Positions 1-9,127 are shown, counted from the first letter of the stretch. The stretch is 64,000 nt of DNA from GCA-2698665 sp047611265 (GCA_047611265.1 JBLFWM010000006.1:1-64000), one strand, 5' to 3'. Translations and numbers: made by a program. Notes: generated from the letters alone by a model not told the origin.

Positions 1-506
1 GAGGTCTCGCACATTTCATCTGACTCAAGAAAAATAAATTGGGCTACGCCTTCGTTAGCATATATTTTTGCAGGTAGAGAGGTTGTGTTTGAAAACTCAA
101 GTGTTACATGCCCTTCCCACTCTGGCTCCAGCGGAGTTACGTTAACGATTATTCCACACCTTGCATAAGTTGATTTACCTAAACATAGAGTGAGCACTTG
201 TCTGGGTATCTTAAAATATTCAACCGTTCTTGCAAGAGCAAAAGAGTTGGGCGGAATAGTACATACATCAGATTTTATATCTATAAAGCTATTATCATCA
301 AAATTCTTTGGATCTACTACGGTTGAGTTTATATTAGTGAAAATCTTAAATTCATCTGCACAGCGAACGTCATATCCATAACTTGAAGTACCATAAGACA
401 CTATCTTGCCACTACCATTAGATTTGACTTGATCTGCTTGAAAAGGCTCAATCATCCCATGATCTTGGGCCATTTTTTTAATCCATTTATCTGATTTTAT
501 TGCCAT
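1..506 (-). CDS. dcd: dCTP deaminase, 3' end outside the window
   Basis: Deaminates dCTP to dUTP and so feeds dTTP synthesis in the cytoplasm. Reverse-strand translation from the ATG at 506 gives MAIKSDKWIKKMAQDHGMIE, then the family hallmarks SYGTSSYGYDVRCADEF, IPPNSFALARTVEYF, LGKSTYARCGI and NVTPLEPEWEGHVTLEFSNT. About 168 of the usual ~188 residues are present and the C-terminus lies beyond base 1. The active-site stretch with the conserved E and the SxxS/R motif region is intact. It lies just downstream of apbC and the PrsW gene on the same strand, as dcd often sits near mrp/metG in gammaproteobacteria. Family assignment is secure. Confidence 0.95.
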   Translation of the reverse strand, partial: MAIKSDKWIKKMAQDHGMIEPFQADQVKSNGSGKIVSYGTSSYGYDVRCADEFKIFTNINSTVVDPKNFDDNSFIDIKSDVCTIPPNSFALARTVEYFKIPRQVLTLCLGKSTYARCGIIVNVTPLEPEWEGHVTLEFSNTTSLPAKIYANEGVAQFIFLESDEMCET

Positions 507-567
507 AATTTTACATCATATCATTACTGCTATTTTTTAACTATCATCTTACTCAGATGAATAATAT

Positions 568-1350
568 TTAAATAATAAATGCAACGAGAATTATAATTCC
601 AGAAATCTTAATAATATTTGCATATATATCAGATTCTTTAATATCATATAATTTTTCAGAGTATTCATGCTCTTTTGCATTTTGACTTATATTTAATCTA
701 GTAAATACTTTAGATGCTCTAAGTAACACAATGAACAAAATAATATATGCAATAATTCCTGCTCCAGTAGATATAACAAAATTATATGACCCATGGATAG
801 CAATAGGCACTGCTAATGCTAAAAATAAATTGCTATTATTATTATTTTTACTAAAAACTGTGAGTCCAAAAAATAATCCCATAATAACTCCACATAAGGC
901 ATGTAAAGGAATGGCGCTAAATGCTCTAGCAAATGCAATATCAAATGCTGCTTGTTGATTATCAGCCATAGCCACATATTCTATATTTTCAACTGCAGCA
1001 AACCCTAATGATATTGTAGTTGCAAAAACTATAGCATCCATGGGTTCGTCAAAGTTCTTTAATTTATAAGCATAATAATATAGAACTAAAAACTTAAGGG
1101 ACTCTTCAAGAGTTGCTGCGCGAAAATATTGCAGAAAAAAAATATTCCCATAGCCATCAAAAAATATATCATTAATTGCTTCAGTAACGGGGATTAAAAA
1201 AAATAAAAAAAACGTAATTGATGTCCCTAATAAAAATGCAATTACTACTTCTGATTTATCTTCCGGAAATTGATCTTTTTTATATACATATATTGCTATT
1301 ACTATTGCTGGCAATGTTGCAGCAAAATAAACTGCATAGTAATTTAACAT
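568..1350 (-). CDS. PrsW-family intramembrane metalloprotease
   Basis: Predicted multi-spanning inner-membrane protein of 260 residues with about eight hydrophobic segments. It carries the three PrsW signatures in order: an EESLK motif near residue 82, a GFAAVEN motif near residue 116, and a conserved His in an HALCGVIMG segment near residue 149. These are the expected glutamates and histidine of the metal site. In Gram-positive bacteria PrsW cleaves an anti-sigma factor; the substrate here is unknown and no anti-sigma factor gene is nearby. It sits between dcd and apbC with its own 120-base upstream gap, so it may be transcribed separately. Confidence 0.85.
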   Translation of the reverse strand: MLNYYAVYFAATLPAIVIAIYVYKKDQFPEDKSEVVIAFLLGTSITFFLFFLIPVTEAINDIFFDGYGNIFFLQYFRAATLEESLKFLVLYYYAYKLKNFDEPMDAIVFATTISLGFAAVENIEYVAMADNQQAAFDIAFARAFSAIPLHALCGVIMGLFFGLTVFSKNNNNSNLFLALAVPIAIHGSYNFVISTGAGIIAYIILFIVLLRASKVFTRLNISQNAKEHEYSEKLYDIKESDIYANIIKISGIIILVAFII

Positions 1351-1471
1351 TTCATATTCTCATTAATGATTATTAGTATTAAAATAATACTAGTTCTCAT
1401 TAACAATATATCTATAAAACCTACTAAATATCAAGGTTGTTTTCTTACAATTTATAAAAATTTAACTTTAA

Positions 1472-2554
1472 TTAATCGTTTTGAATAACAATCTTTGGAA
1501 AGGCAGATGAATAATCTTTCTTTCTCATTGAAAGTGTTGCTGCCATTTTACGAGCAATATCACGATATATTAATGAAACTGGAGATTCAGGATTTTCAGA
1601 AACTGTTGGAGTTCCCTTATCCATCTCTACTCTAATTGATTTTAATAAAGGTAGTTGCCCTAACAATTTAACATCATTTTCTTCAGCTAATTGTTCGCCG
1701 CCGCCTTCACCAAAAATACTTTCCACAGTTCCACACTTAGGACAAATAAAAGTACTCATATTTTCAATTACACCTAATACAGGAACTTCTACTTTCTCAA
1801 ACATTTTAAGTCCTTTTCTTGCATCAATTAATGAGATGTCTTGCGGGGTAGTAACAATCACTGCACCACTTAAAGGTATTTTTTGACAAAGTGTTAACTG
1901 AACATCACCGGTACCTGGTGGTAAATCAATAATTAGAAAATCTACATCTGCCCAATTAGTATCTGTCAATAATTGTTCTAGTGCTTGAGTCACCATGGGG
2001 CCACGCCATATCATCGGTGTTTCTTCTTCTACTAATAAGCCAATAGACATTGCTTGTAATCCATGTCCAATTTTAGGATCTAAAGTTTTCCCGTCTTCAG
2101 AGTCTGGTCGCCCAGCTAAACCTAACATTCTAGGGATACTAGGGCCGTAGATATCTGCATCTAAAATAGCAGCTGTCGCACCTTCTTCTTTAAGAGCTAA
2201 TGCGAGATTTACAGCAGTAGTAGATTTACCTACACCCCCTTTACCAGAAGCGATTGCTATAATATTTTTAATGCCTTTAATTCTTTCAATGCTTTGTTGA
2301 ACGGTATGAGGAATAATTTCATAACTTAAATCTAGAGTAAGTTTTGCATCAGGATAAGCATCCATTACTTTTGCGTTCAAATTCTCATGGAACGCTTGCA
2401 TAATACCTTCAGCAGGCCATCCTAAAACTATTTTTATAGATACATTGTTGCCATCAACTGTAATATCTTTAACGGTATTAGCGCTAACTAAGTCTGTTCC
2501 CATATAAGGGCACTGATAATCTTTTAAAACTGCTTCAATGTTTTCTTTTTGCAT
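1472..2554 (-). CDS. apbC: Iron-sulfur cluster carrier ATPase Mrp/ApbC
   Basis: Cytoplasmic P-loop ATPase that binds and transfers [4Fe-4S] clusters to apoproteins, plausibly important here because the window encodes many Fe-S proteins. An N-terminal MIP18/DUF59-like domain spans roughly residues 1-85. The deviant Walker A GKGGVGKST lies at residues 104-112. DADIYGPSIPRMLG and DFLIIDLPPGTGDVQL are the switch and Walker B regions, and a CPKC motif supplies the bridging cluster ligands. Length of 360 fits the family. It is divergent from metG with a 108-base spacer, the same arrangement as mrp-metG in Escherichia coli. Confidence 0.95.
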   Translation of the reverse strand: MQKENIEAVLKDYQCPYMGTDLVSANTVKDITVDGNNVSIKIVLGWPAEGIMQAFHENLNAKVMDAYPDAKLTLDLSYEIIPHTVQQSIERIKGIKNIIAIASGKGGVGKSTTAVNLALALKEEGATAAILDADIYGPSIPRMLGLAGRPDSEDGKTLDPKIGHGLQAMSIGLLVEEETPMIWRGPMVTQALEQLLTDTNWADVDFLIIDLPPGTGDVQLTLCQKIPLSGAVIVTTPQDISLIDARKGLKMFEKVEVPVLGVIENMSTFICPKCGTVESIFGEGGGEQLAEENDVKLLGQLPLLKSIRVEMDKGTPTVSENPESPVSLIYRDIARKMAATLSMRKKDYSSAFPKIVIQND

Positions 2555-2662
2555 TCGCCTATTTTCTCCGTTTATACTGTAAAATATGAATTATATTTCT
2601 AGATTGATATATTATAGCGTTTAAATATAAATTTAATACAATAAAATCAAAAGTCTTACATT

Positions 2663-4306
2663 ATGAGAAAAATATTAGTAACTAGCGCCTTGCCCTATGC
2701 AAATGGATCTATTCATTTAGGCCATTTAGTTGAGTATCTCCAAACTGATATCTGGGTTAGAAGTCAGAAAATGTCAGGGAATGAGTGTATTTATATATGC
2801 GCAGATGATGCTCATGGGACGCCTATCATGCTTAAAGCACAAGAATTGGATATAACCCCAGAAAAACTAATAGAAGACACCTATAAGGAACATGTTGAGG
2901 ATTTTTCAGATTTTCTTATAGAATTTGATAATTATCATTCTACCCACTCGGAAGAAAATAAATATTTTTCATCCTATATTTATGATCAACTCAAGAGTAA
3001 GGGCGATATCATCAATAAGACAATTAATCAGTTTTATGATGAGAAAGCTGAGATGTTTTTACCCGATAGATATATAAAGGGAGAGTGCCCTAAATGTCAT
3101 GCAAAAGATCAATACGGAGATTCCTGTGAAGTATGCGGAGCAACGTATGCATCCGATGAAATTATCAATCCAGTATCTACAGTTAGCAATACTCCTCCGA
3201 TTACTAAAAAGACAGATCATTTTTTCTTTAAATTGAGCGAGTATGAATCATTTCTAAAAGAATGGATATCTGCAGATACTACTCAAACAGAGATAAAAAA
3301 TAAGTTAAATGAATGGCTGACAGACGGTCTTTCAGATTGGGATATTACGAGAGATAAACCCTACTTTGGATTTAATATTCCCGGTGAGATTGATAAATTT
3401 TTTTATGTTTGGCTAGATGCACCCGTAGGCTATATTGCCTCACATAAAAATTACTGTGAAAAATATTCTAAAGACTTTAATGAACATTGGGATAAAAACT
3501 CAAAAACAGAACTGTATCATTTTATAGGAAAAGATATTGCTTACTTCCATGCTTTGTTTTGGCCAGCCATGCTTGAAGGAGCTGGATTTAGAAAACCAAC
3601 CGCAATATTCTGTCATGGGTTTCTGACAGTTGATGGGGAAAAAATGTCAAAATCTAGAGGGACTTTCTTTAATGCTAGAACTTATTTAAATCACTTAGAT
3701 CCGGAATATTTACGATACTACTTTGCCAGCAGACTGACGAATAAAATTGAAGATATAGACTTGAGTTTTGAAGATTTTCAGTCAAGAGTAAATTCAGAGC
3801 TAGTAGGGAAAATTATTAATATTGGTAGTAGATGCGCAAAATTTATTAATAAAGATTTTGATAATAAATTAGCTACCAAATTTAATAATGGAGACTTAAT
3901 AAAAGAATGTTTATCCAAAACTAATGATGTCATTAATAATTATGAAAATAGAAATTACTCTACCAATATAAGACTTATATCTTCTTTAGCAGATAATGTT
4001 AATAAATATTTAGATGAAGTAAAGCCATGGGTTAAAATAAAAAATGAAAATGAAAGAGAACTTGTGCAAGAAATTTGTACAGATGGGCTTAATCTTTTCA
4101 GAATATTAATTGGATACCTCAAACCTATATTGCCTAGAATATCGAATAAGGTTGAAGATATCATGAATTGCGATTCAATGACCTGGACTAATCTTAAAGA
4201 GGTTCAACTTAATACTGAAATTTCTAAATTTCAGCCAATCATAACTCGTATAACCAAAGAATCAATAGAAGCAATGAAGAATGAATGTAGTGGAGAAAAA
4301 AAATGA
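2663..4306 (+). CDS. metG: Methionyl-tRNA synthetase, catalytic and anticodon domains
   Basis: Charges tRNA-Met. The HIGH-type motif is PYANGSIHLGHL at residues ~14-25, the zinc knuckle is CPKC...CEVC near residues 144-162, and KMSKS appears as EKMSKSRG near residue 330. The frame stops at 547 residues with TGA at 4304-4306, just after a run of eight A (4296-4303). The C-terminal tRNA-binding domain found in the ~677-residue gammaproteobacterial enzyme is encoded by the next frame, which starts inside the last codons (ATGA overlap). One extra A, or a -1 slip on the A run, would fuse the two into about 658 residues. Whether this is a true split, a slippage site or a sequence error cannot be decided here. 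Confidence 0.93.
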   Translation: MRKILVTSALPYANGSIHLGHLVEYLQTDIWVRSQKMSGNECIYICADDAHGTPIMLKAQELDITPEKLIEDTYKEHVEDFSDFLIEFDNYHSTHSEENKYFSSYIYDQLKSKGDIINKTINQFYDEKAEMFLPDRYIKGECPKCHAKDQYGDSCEVCGATYASDEIINPVSTVSNTPPITKKTDHFFFKLSEYESFLKEWISADTTQTEIKNKLNEWLTDGLSDWDITRDKPYFGFNIPGEIDKFFYVWLDAPVGYIASHKNYCEKYSKDFNEHWDKNSKTELYHFIGKDIAYFHALFWPAMLEGAGFRKPTAIFCHGFLTVDGEKMSKSRGTFFNARTYLNHLDPEYLRYYFASRLTNKIEDIDLSFEDFQSRVNSELVGKIINIGSRCAKFINKDFDNKLATKFNNGDLIKECLSKTNDVINNYENRNYSTNIRLISSLADNVNKYLDEVKPWVKIKNENERELVQEICTDGLNLFRILIGYLKPILPRISNKVEDIMNCDSMTWTNLKEVQLNTEISKFQPIITRITKESIEAMKNECSGEKK

Positions 4307-4638
4307 CAGACGAAAAAATAACAATAGATGATTTTATTAAAGTTGACCTAAGAATTGGTAAAATTATCCATGCTGAAGAAGTAGAAGATTCAAGAAAAAT
4401 GTTAAAGTTACAGGTTGATATTGGGGAAGAAGAGGAAAGAATAATATATGCTGGAGTTAAAAAATCCTACTCTCCTGAAGAGTTATTAAATAAATTAGTA
4501 GTAGTTATTGTTAATTTGTTACCAAGAGAAATGAAATTTGGTACATCAAATGGAATGATGTTAGCAACACAAAACGATGGAGATATTATTGTGCTACAAC
4601 CAGAAAAAGATGTTATGCCTGGTGCGAAGATTAGCTGA
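4303..4638 (+). CDS. MetG C-terminal tRNA-binding (EMAP-II/OB-fold) domain as a separate frame
   Basis: A 111-residue OB-fold domain of the Trbp111/CsaA/MetG-C type. Family features seen are DFIKVDLRIGKIIHAEEVEDS, the IGEEEERIIYAGV segment, VVIVNLLPREMKFGTSNGMML, and a final PGAKIS. It matches the C-terminal tail of full-length MetG, which dimerises the enzyme and binds tRNA. Its ATG overlaps the metG stop in ATGA and lies in the -1 frame relative to metG. There is no clear ribosome binding site apart from GGAG at 4292-4295, so translational coupling or frameshifting is plausible. It overlaps the next gene by one base (TGATG). Confidence 0.85.
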   Translation: MTDEKITIDDFIKVDLRIGKIIHAEEVEDSRKMLKLQVDIGEEEERIIYAGVKKSYSPEELLNKLVVVIVNLLPREMKFGTSNGMMLATQNDGDIIVLQPEKDVMPGAKIS

Positions 4639-5249
4639 TGTCTAGCAATAATTTATTAATAAATAAAGTCTTAACAGCATTACCACAGCTTCAATGTAAA
4701 AAGTGTACTTATAAAGACTGCTTATCTTATGCAAAAGCTGTAGTTAAAGATAATGAAGATTTAAATAAATGTGAACCCGGGGGCATACATACCGAAAAAC
4801 AATTAAAAAATATATTAAATAATAATGATGCTATTGAGCCAAATAAAATTAAAGATTATCAGATAGCTGAAATAAGAGTGGAGGAATGTATAGGATGCAC
4901 TATTTGTATAAAAGTTTGTCCGGTAGATGCAATAATTGGGGCAAGGCATCAAAAACATTATATATTGAATAAACAATGTAATGGTTGTGAACTATGCATC
5001 AGTCAATGTCCGGTAGATTGCATGGAAATGAAACCATATAAAGATAACAAAGATTGGGTCTGGCCAAGCATACAAGCAGATATATCAAAAACTTATTATG
5101 ATAATAAAAATATAAGATTGAATGAGATTAAAAAGATAAAAAAAATAGCTCGAGAAAATACAAGTCAATCTCATAAAATAAAAATGTATATTAGAGATGC
5201 CGCCTCTAGAGAGAAATCTAAACATAATAAATTAAAAGAATATGAATAA
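4638..5249 (+). CDS. Orphan RnfB-like soluble iron-sulfur protein
   Basis: A 203-residue protein with an N-terminal four-cysteine Fe-S domain (CKKCTYKDC...C, residues ~20-45) and two ferredoxin motifs, CIGCTICIKVCPVDA and CNGCELCISQCPVDC. This order is that of RnfB/RsxB, but the N-terminal membrane helix of RnfB is missing and no other rnf gene is present. The C-terminal third is rich in Lys and Ile and has no recognised domain. It overlaps nth by eight bases. In E. coli nth closes the rsx operon, and orphan rnfB-nth pairs occur in some proteobacteria, so this may be a remnant of that linkage. The redox partner is unknown; electron supply to the Fe-S enzyme Nth is only a guess. Confidence 0.8.
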   Translation: MSSNNLLINKVLTALPQLQCKKCTYKDCLSYAKAVVKDNEDLNKCEPGGIHTEKQLKNILNNNDAIEPNKIKDYQIAEIRVEECIGCTICIKVCPVDAIIGARHQKHYILNKQCNGCELCISQCPVDCMEMKPYKDNKDWVWPSIQADISKTYYDNKNIRLNEIKKIKKIARENTSQSHKIKMYIRDAASREKSKHNKLKEYE

Positions 5250-5880
5250 AAAAAAGATTATTTCAATCTTTGAAATTCTTCAGGCTAATGATCCAGAGCC
5301 AGTAACAGAACTCTATTACAAAACAACTTTCCAGTTACTCATTGCTGTAATTCTATCAGCACAAGCTACAGATAAAAGTGTAAATACAGCAACTACTAAA
5401 TTATATAAAGTTGCTGGTACTCCTGAAAAAATTATTAAATTAGGAGAAGATAAATTAAAATTTTATATTAAAACTATTGGCTTATACAATGCTAAAGCCA
5501 AAAATGTAATTCTTACGTGCAAAATGTTAATAGAAGATTTTGACAATCAAATACCCCAAGATAGAGAGAATTTACAAAAGCTTCCAGGGGTTGGGAGAAA
5601 GACTGCCAATGTTGTTCTTAATAACGCATTTGGGCAACCAACCATAGGCGTTGACACTCATGTCTTTCGAGTATCAAACCGTTTAGGGTTAGCTCCAGGA
5701 AAAAATGTATCTCAGGTTGAAAAAGGTCTTGAGAAAAATATTCCTGATAATTTCAAATTACATGCTCATCATTGGTTAATTATTCTAGGCAGATATACCT
5801 GCATGGCTAGAAAGCCATTATGCTATAAGTGTAAAGTTACTGATTTATGTGATTATAAAAACAAAAACTTAAAAGAATAA
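5242..5880 (+). CDS. nth: Endonuclease III
   Basis: DNA glycosylase/AP lyase that removes oxidised pyrimidines in base excision repair. The 212-residue length is typical. A helix-hairpin-helix LPGVGRKTANVV carries the catalytic Lys, VDTHVFRVSNRLGLA supplies the catalytic Asp, and the C-terminal C-x6-C-x2-C-x5-C cluster (CMARKPLCYKCKVTDLC) binds [4Fe-4S]. It overlaps the upstream RnfB-like gene and ends just before the convergent mazG-like gene. Confidence 0.96.
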   Translation: MNKKKIISIFEILQANDPEPVTELYYKTTFQLLIAVILSAQATDKSVNTATTKLYKVAGTPEKIIKLGEDKLKFYIKTIGLYNAKAKNVILTCKMLIEDFDNQIPQDRENLQKLPGVGRKTANVVLNNAFGQPTIGVDTHVFRVSNRLGLAPGKNVSQVEKGLEKNIPDNFKLHAHHWLIILGRYTCMARKPLCYKCKVTDLCDYKNKNLKE

Positions 5881-5886
5881 ATTCTC

Positions 5887-6252
5887 CTAACCTTCCTTTT
5901 TTATAATTCTCCACAACCTGTCCATCTCTTCTGGGTTTGCAGATGTCATTCCTTCTTTTTTTAATAATTCTTTGACCTCATTAAATCTCTTTGTAAATTT
6001 AATATTGGCAAGATCCAAAACTTCTTCTGGGTCACAATCTAAATGTCTCGTAAGACATAGGAATGTAAAAAATAGATCTCCCAGTTCTTCATTAATCGCT
6101 TCTTTATCATTATTCTCAATAGCCTCTTCTACCTCGTGAGTCTCTTCTTTGAGCTTTGCAATAACTCCTTCAATTTCCAGCCAATCAAGGCCGATATCCT
6201 TTGCTTTCAATTGTAATTCTAATGATTTTTTAAATATATTTTTATTGCTCAT
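5887..6252 (-). CDS. Single-domain MazG-type nucleotide pyrophosphohydrolase
   Basis: A 121-residue all-alpha NTP pyrophosphohydrolase matching only the C-terminal half of E. coli MazG (263 residues). The metal-binding signature is KEETHEVEEA (EExxE type) followed by NEELGDLFFTFLCLTRH (ExxD type), with a C-terminal EEMDRLWR. MazG hydrolyses NTPs or dNTPs to the monophosphate and has been linked to nutritional stress and to clearing abnormal nucleotides. The half-length form contains all the catalytic residues and may work as a dimer. It is convergent with nth, with only 6 bases between stops. Confidence 0.85.
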   Translation of the reverse strand: MSNKNIFKKSLELQLKAKDIGLDWLEIEGVIAKLKEETHEVEEAIENNDKEAINEELGDLFFTFLCLTRHLDCDPEEVLDLANIKFTKRFNEVKELLKKEGMTSANPEEMDRLWRIIKKEG

Positions 6253-6329
6253 AATTATTAATACTATTTCTTTTGATTAAGTATATCTTTTTTATAAAAA
6301 ATAACTAAATAATCATGTAATATTAGCAG

Positions 6330-7298
6330 ATGGAACAAAATAAACTCTCAGATTTAACCAAGTGGGTAAAGAAATATTATTCACTAGACTTTACTATTGA
6401 GAAAGCCTCTGAAGATGCAAGCTTTAGATCATACTATCGAGTTATATCCCAAAGAGATACTAAAATCATAATGGATGCTCCACCACAACATGAACCTTTA
6501 ACCTCATTTCTTGATGTGACAAAAAGATTAGCATTAGCTGAAGTTAATGTGCCAATAATATATGAGGTTGATCAATCAAAAGGTTACATCTTAATGTCGG
6601 ACTTAGGTAAAAATAATTATCTTGATGCACTTAATAAAGAAACTGTTTATTGCCTATATACAGATGCAATTGATGTTATATGTAAAATACAAAATAATAC
6701 CAACAAAGAAGGGCTTAAGGTATTTGATATGAATCTACAAATAAAAGAAATGGATTTATTTAAAGACTGGTTTTTAGAAAAACATTTGCAAATGAAACCT
6801 AATCATGATCAATCTATATTTTTGAGAAACGTTAACAATATTTTAGAAAGTCTTATATCAAAAATACCAACAACATTTATTCATAGAGATTTTCATTCTA
6901 GAAATTTAATGGTTACAGATAAAAATAACCCTGGAATTTTAGATTACCAAGATGCCATGATAGGCCCAATAACATATGATTTAGTTTCTCTATTAAAGGA
7001 TTGTTATATCAAATGGGATGATGAATTGATTTATAAAATGGCAAAAACTTACTTTCAAAGATTAGAAAAATCTATAACTTATGATGAATTTGAATATTGG
7101 TTTGATATAACAGGTTTACAAAGACATTTGAAAGCTATAGGAATATTTTCACGATTACATTATAGAGATAAAAAATCATCATATCTTAAAGACATACCAA
7201 GAACATTTAATTATATAGATGTATTATGTGGAAAATATCCAGAATTACATGAGTTTCAAAAATTAATGAAAAAAATTAAGAGTCAGGGAAAATTATGA
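6330..7298 (+). CDS. amgK: Anomeric amino-sugar kinase AmgK-like (APH superfamily)
   Basis: A 322-residue aminoglycoside-phosphotransferase fold kinase. The catalytic loop is FIHRDFHSRNLMV and the metal-binding loop is LDYQDAMIGPITYDLVSLLKDCY. The next gene, overlapping by four bases, is a MurU-like nucleotidyltransferase. The pair matches Pseudomonas AmgK-MurU, which salvages MurNAc to UDP-MurNAc and bypasses de novo synthesis. In Pseudomonas the pair sits near lptD-surA; here those genes lie about 12 kb away, so the block has been broken up. The substrate is inferred from the pairing. Confidence 0.87.
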   Translation: MEQNKLSDLTKWVKKYYSLDFTIEKASEDASFRSYYRVISQRDTKIIMDAPPQHEPLTSFLDVTKRLALAEVNVPIIYEVDQSKGYILMSDLGKNNYLDALNKETVYCLYTDAIDVICKIQNNTNKEGLKVFDMNLQIKEMDLFKDWFLEKHLQMKPNHDQSIFLRNVNNILESLISKIPTTFIHRDFHSRNLMVTDKNNPGILDYQDAMIGPITYDLVSLLKDCYIKWDDELIYKMAKTYFQRLEKSITYDEFEYWFDITGLQRHLKAIGIFSRLHYRDKKSSYLKDIPRTFNYIDVLCGKYPELHEFQKLMKKIKSQGKL

Positions 7299-7948
7299 TT
7301 GATCAAGCAATAATTCTAGCGGCTGGCAGAGGGCAAAGAATGATGCCATTAACTAGGGACATTCCTAAGGCAATGCTCCGTATAGGAAATGTAACCCTAG
7401 TAGAGGATAAAATAATTAAACTAACCGAGGCTGGTATCAAAAAAATTGTTATTAATACTGGGTATCTTGGTAGCTATATTCAAGAACATGTAGGAGATGG
7501 GTCTAAGTATGGAATTAATATAGTTATAAGTGAAGAAGGTTCTATGCCAATAGGTACAGCTAATGGAATTAGAAAAATAGTAAAAGAATTTAATGGTAAA
7601 CCTTTTCTTGTTGTTAATGCTGACATATGGACAAATTATTTATTTATAGACTTAATTAACATGAGTCTTGCGAAGGAAACTCTTGCTCATATTGTGCTAG
7701 CCAAAAAACCAGAATATCTTGAGGGTGACTTCAATATTAATAATAATAAAATAAGTAAAGGGAATAATTTTATTTATACAGGTATAGGGATCTATAGACC
7801 TGAATTATTTTTAAATTATACAGATGCAGAGTTAGGAAGTATTTTGCATAAAGAAAATAATATTGGCGCAGAACTATATAAAGGATTATGGGATGATGTT
7901 GGAACACCAGACAGGCTTAACATGATAAGAGAAAGAATAGCTTTATAG
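7295..7948 (+). CDS. murU: N-acetylmuramate-1-phosphate uridylyltransferase MurU-like
   Basis: A 217-residue sugar-1-phosphate nucleotidyltransferase. The N-terminal signature LAAGRGQRMMPLTRDIPKAM binds the nucleotide, VVNADIWT is the metal site, and a C-terminal YKGLWDDVGTPDRL closes the fold. It would convert MurNAc-1-phosphate from AmgK to UDP-MurNAc in peptidoglycan recycling. The ATG overlaps the amgK stop (ATGA), indicating translational coupling. A glucose-1-phosphate nucleotidyltransferase is the alternative reading if the neighbour is ignored. The stop abuts the convergent acylphosphatase gene. Confidence 0.87.
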   Translation: MIDQAIILAAGRGQRMMPLTRDIPKAMLRIGNVTLVEDKIIKLTEAGIKKIVINTGYLGSYIQEHVGDGSKYGINIVISEEGSMPIGTANGIRKIVKEFNGKPFLVVNADIWTNYLFIDLINMSLAKETLAHIVLAKKPEYLEGDFNINNNKISKGNNFIYTGIGIYRPELFLNYTDAELGSILHKENNIGAELYKGLWDDVGTPDRLNMIRERIAL

Positions 7949-7950
7949 GG

Positions 7951-8238
7951 TTAATTGTCTGTCATTATCTCAAAGGATTTAGCATCATAATCTTCATCAG
8001 TATCAGAAATTAATATTTTTTCCACAGCAGATTCAGGTGGACCCATATAGCATTGCTCTATTAGATTAGTAATTATTTCTTCATCACCAATCATGAAAGC
8101 TTCTACCTGCCCATTGGAATTGTTTCGAACCCATCCAAAAACTCCATATCGAATCGCAAATGCTTGTAGCCAGAACCTGTATCCTACGCCTTGAACTTTT
8201 CCAAGTATTTTAATATGTTTCTTTATCTTCTTATTCAA
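7951..8238 (-). CDS. Acylphosphatase
   Basis: A 95-residue enzyme that hydrolyses carboxyl-phosphate bonds. The motif KVQGVGYRFW carries the phosphate-binding Arg and GWVRNNSNGQVEA carries the catalytic Asn. PPESAVEKI is also typical of the family. It lies 6 bases downstream of the DUF2182 membrane protein on the same strand and could be cotranscribed, but nothing suggests a shared role. Confidence 0.93.
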   Translation of the reverse strand: MNKKIKKHIKILGKVQGVGYRFWLQAFAIRYGVFGWVRNNSNGQVEAFMIGDEEIITNLIEQCYMGPPESAVEKILISDTDEDYDAKSFEIMTDN

Positions 8239-8244
8239 AGCAAA

Positions 8245-9123
8245 TCATAGCGAGAGAGAGATACCCCATGATATAAATACGAGTCCTGTAACTCGTCTAT
8301 AAAGTAGAGGGTTTTTGTATGATAATTTTTCAAATAGCACAAATACCGTTAAAATCATTACCCACATTATATTCATAACCCCGAGTGCAAATAAAGTGAG
8401 CATTAAAGCCCAACAGCAGCCTATGCAATAGAACCCATGTTTATACCCAATCAAAAAAGTTCCTAAATTTCCATCTCTCCAATTATTCATTAAAAAACTC
8501 AGTGGAGATTGACAAACCGTTAAACAGGCTTCCTTGAATGGAGTGAATTGATAAATTCCGGCCAAACATAAAACTATAGAACCGATATAGGCATGAGTAG
8601 GCTCCATCATCGGGTTTAAAAGACCAGTTTGATGCATTACATATTGAGGAAAAGTTATCGCTAAACTAAATAAGATCCAGCTTGATAAATAACCAAAAAG
8701 CAAAATCATCGTAGAAGACGTTTCTTTTCCATTCGCTTGGTTTCTTGAGTTTAAGGTGGTGAATAAAAACAACATTGGGAGTATCGATGGGGTCATCATT
8801 GCAACCATCATTACCGCCCACATTAAAAATAATAAAATAAAATCACTTCCGGCCCATAATCCATTCGACGGGGGCATCCATGTCAGAACACTTTCTATAA
8901 TTCCAGATTTTGTAGCCATGGGTTTATCCATGCTCATTGGCTTATCCATTTCCATATCCATGCTCATAGAGGTATTTTCAACAAAAGGAAGGGTATTCAT
9001 GTGCCAACCCATGCCTAAAATATAAAACCAAGAGATAAACAATACAACGGCAACACCAACATAGACAACCATGCGGTCTTTTAAAGGGGCTTGTGCAAAT
9101 TGTGTATTTGTTTGTGTTTCCAT
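8245..9123 (-). CDS. DUF2182 membrane protein with a Met-rich periplasmic-type loop
   Basis: A 292-residue integral membrane protein with about seven hydrophobic segments. The family hallmark GFYCIGCCWALML lies near residue 232 and LFLMWAVMMVAMMTPSILPML is the conserved first core segment. Between the first and second helices sits MSMDMEMDKPMSMDKPM (residues 53-69), seven methionines alternating with acidic residues, a pattern seen in copper or silver binding loops. DUF2182 is annotated as a predicted metal-binding membrane protein and commonly sits beside DUF1326, which is the upstream gene. The ATG at 9123 has no good ribosome binding site: a hairpin with a T run ends only a few bases upstream. 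A downstream Met start is possible but would remove the N-terminus. Confidence 0.8.
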   Translation of the reverse strand: METQTNTQFAQAPLKDRMVVYVGVAVVLFISWFYILGMGWHMNTLPFVENTSMSMDMEMDKPMSMDKPMATKSGIIESVLTWMPPSNGLWAGSDFILLFLMWAVMMVAMMTPSILPMLFLFTTLNSRNQANGKETSSTMILLFGYLSSWILFSLAITFPQYVMHQTGLLNPMMEPTHAYIGSIVLCLAGIYQFTPFKEACLTVCQSPLSFLMNNWRDGNLGTFLIGYKHGFYCIGCCWALMLTLFALGVMNIMWVMILTVFVLFEKLSYKNPLLYRRVTGLVFISWGISLSL

Positions 9124-9127
9124 AACT

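Noticed and set aside
190..381. Short plus-strand frame opposite dcd
   Set aside because: It lies wholly inside the dcd gene on the other strand and has no family features.
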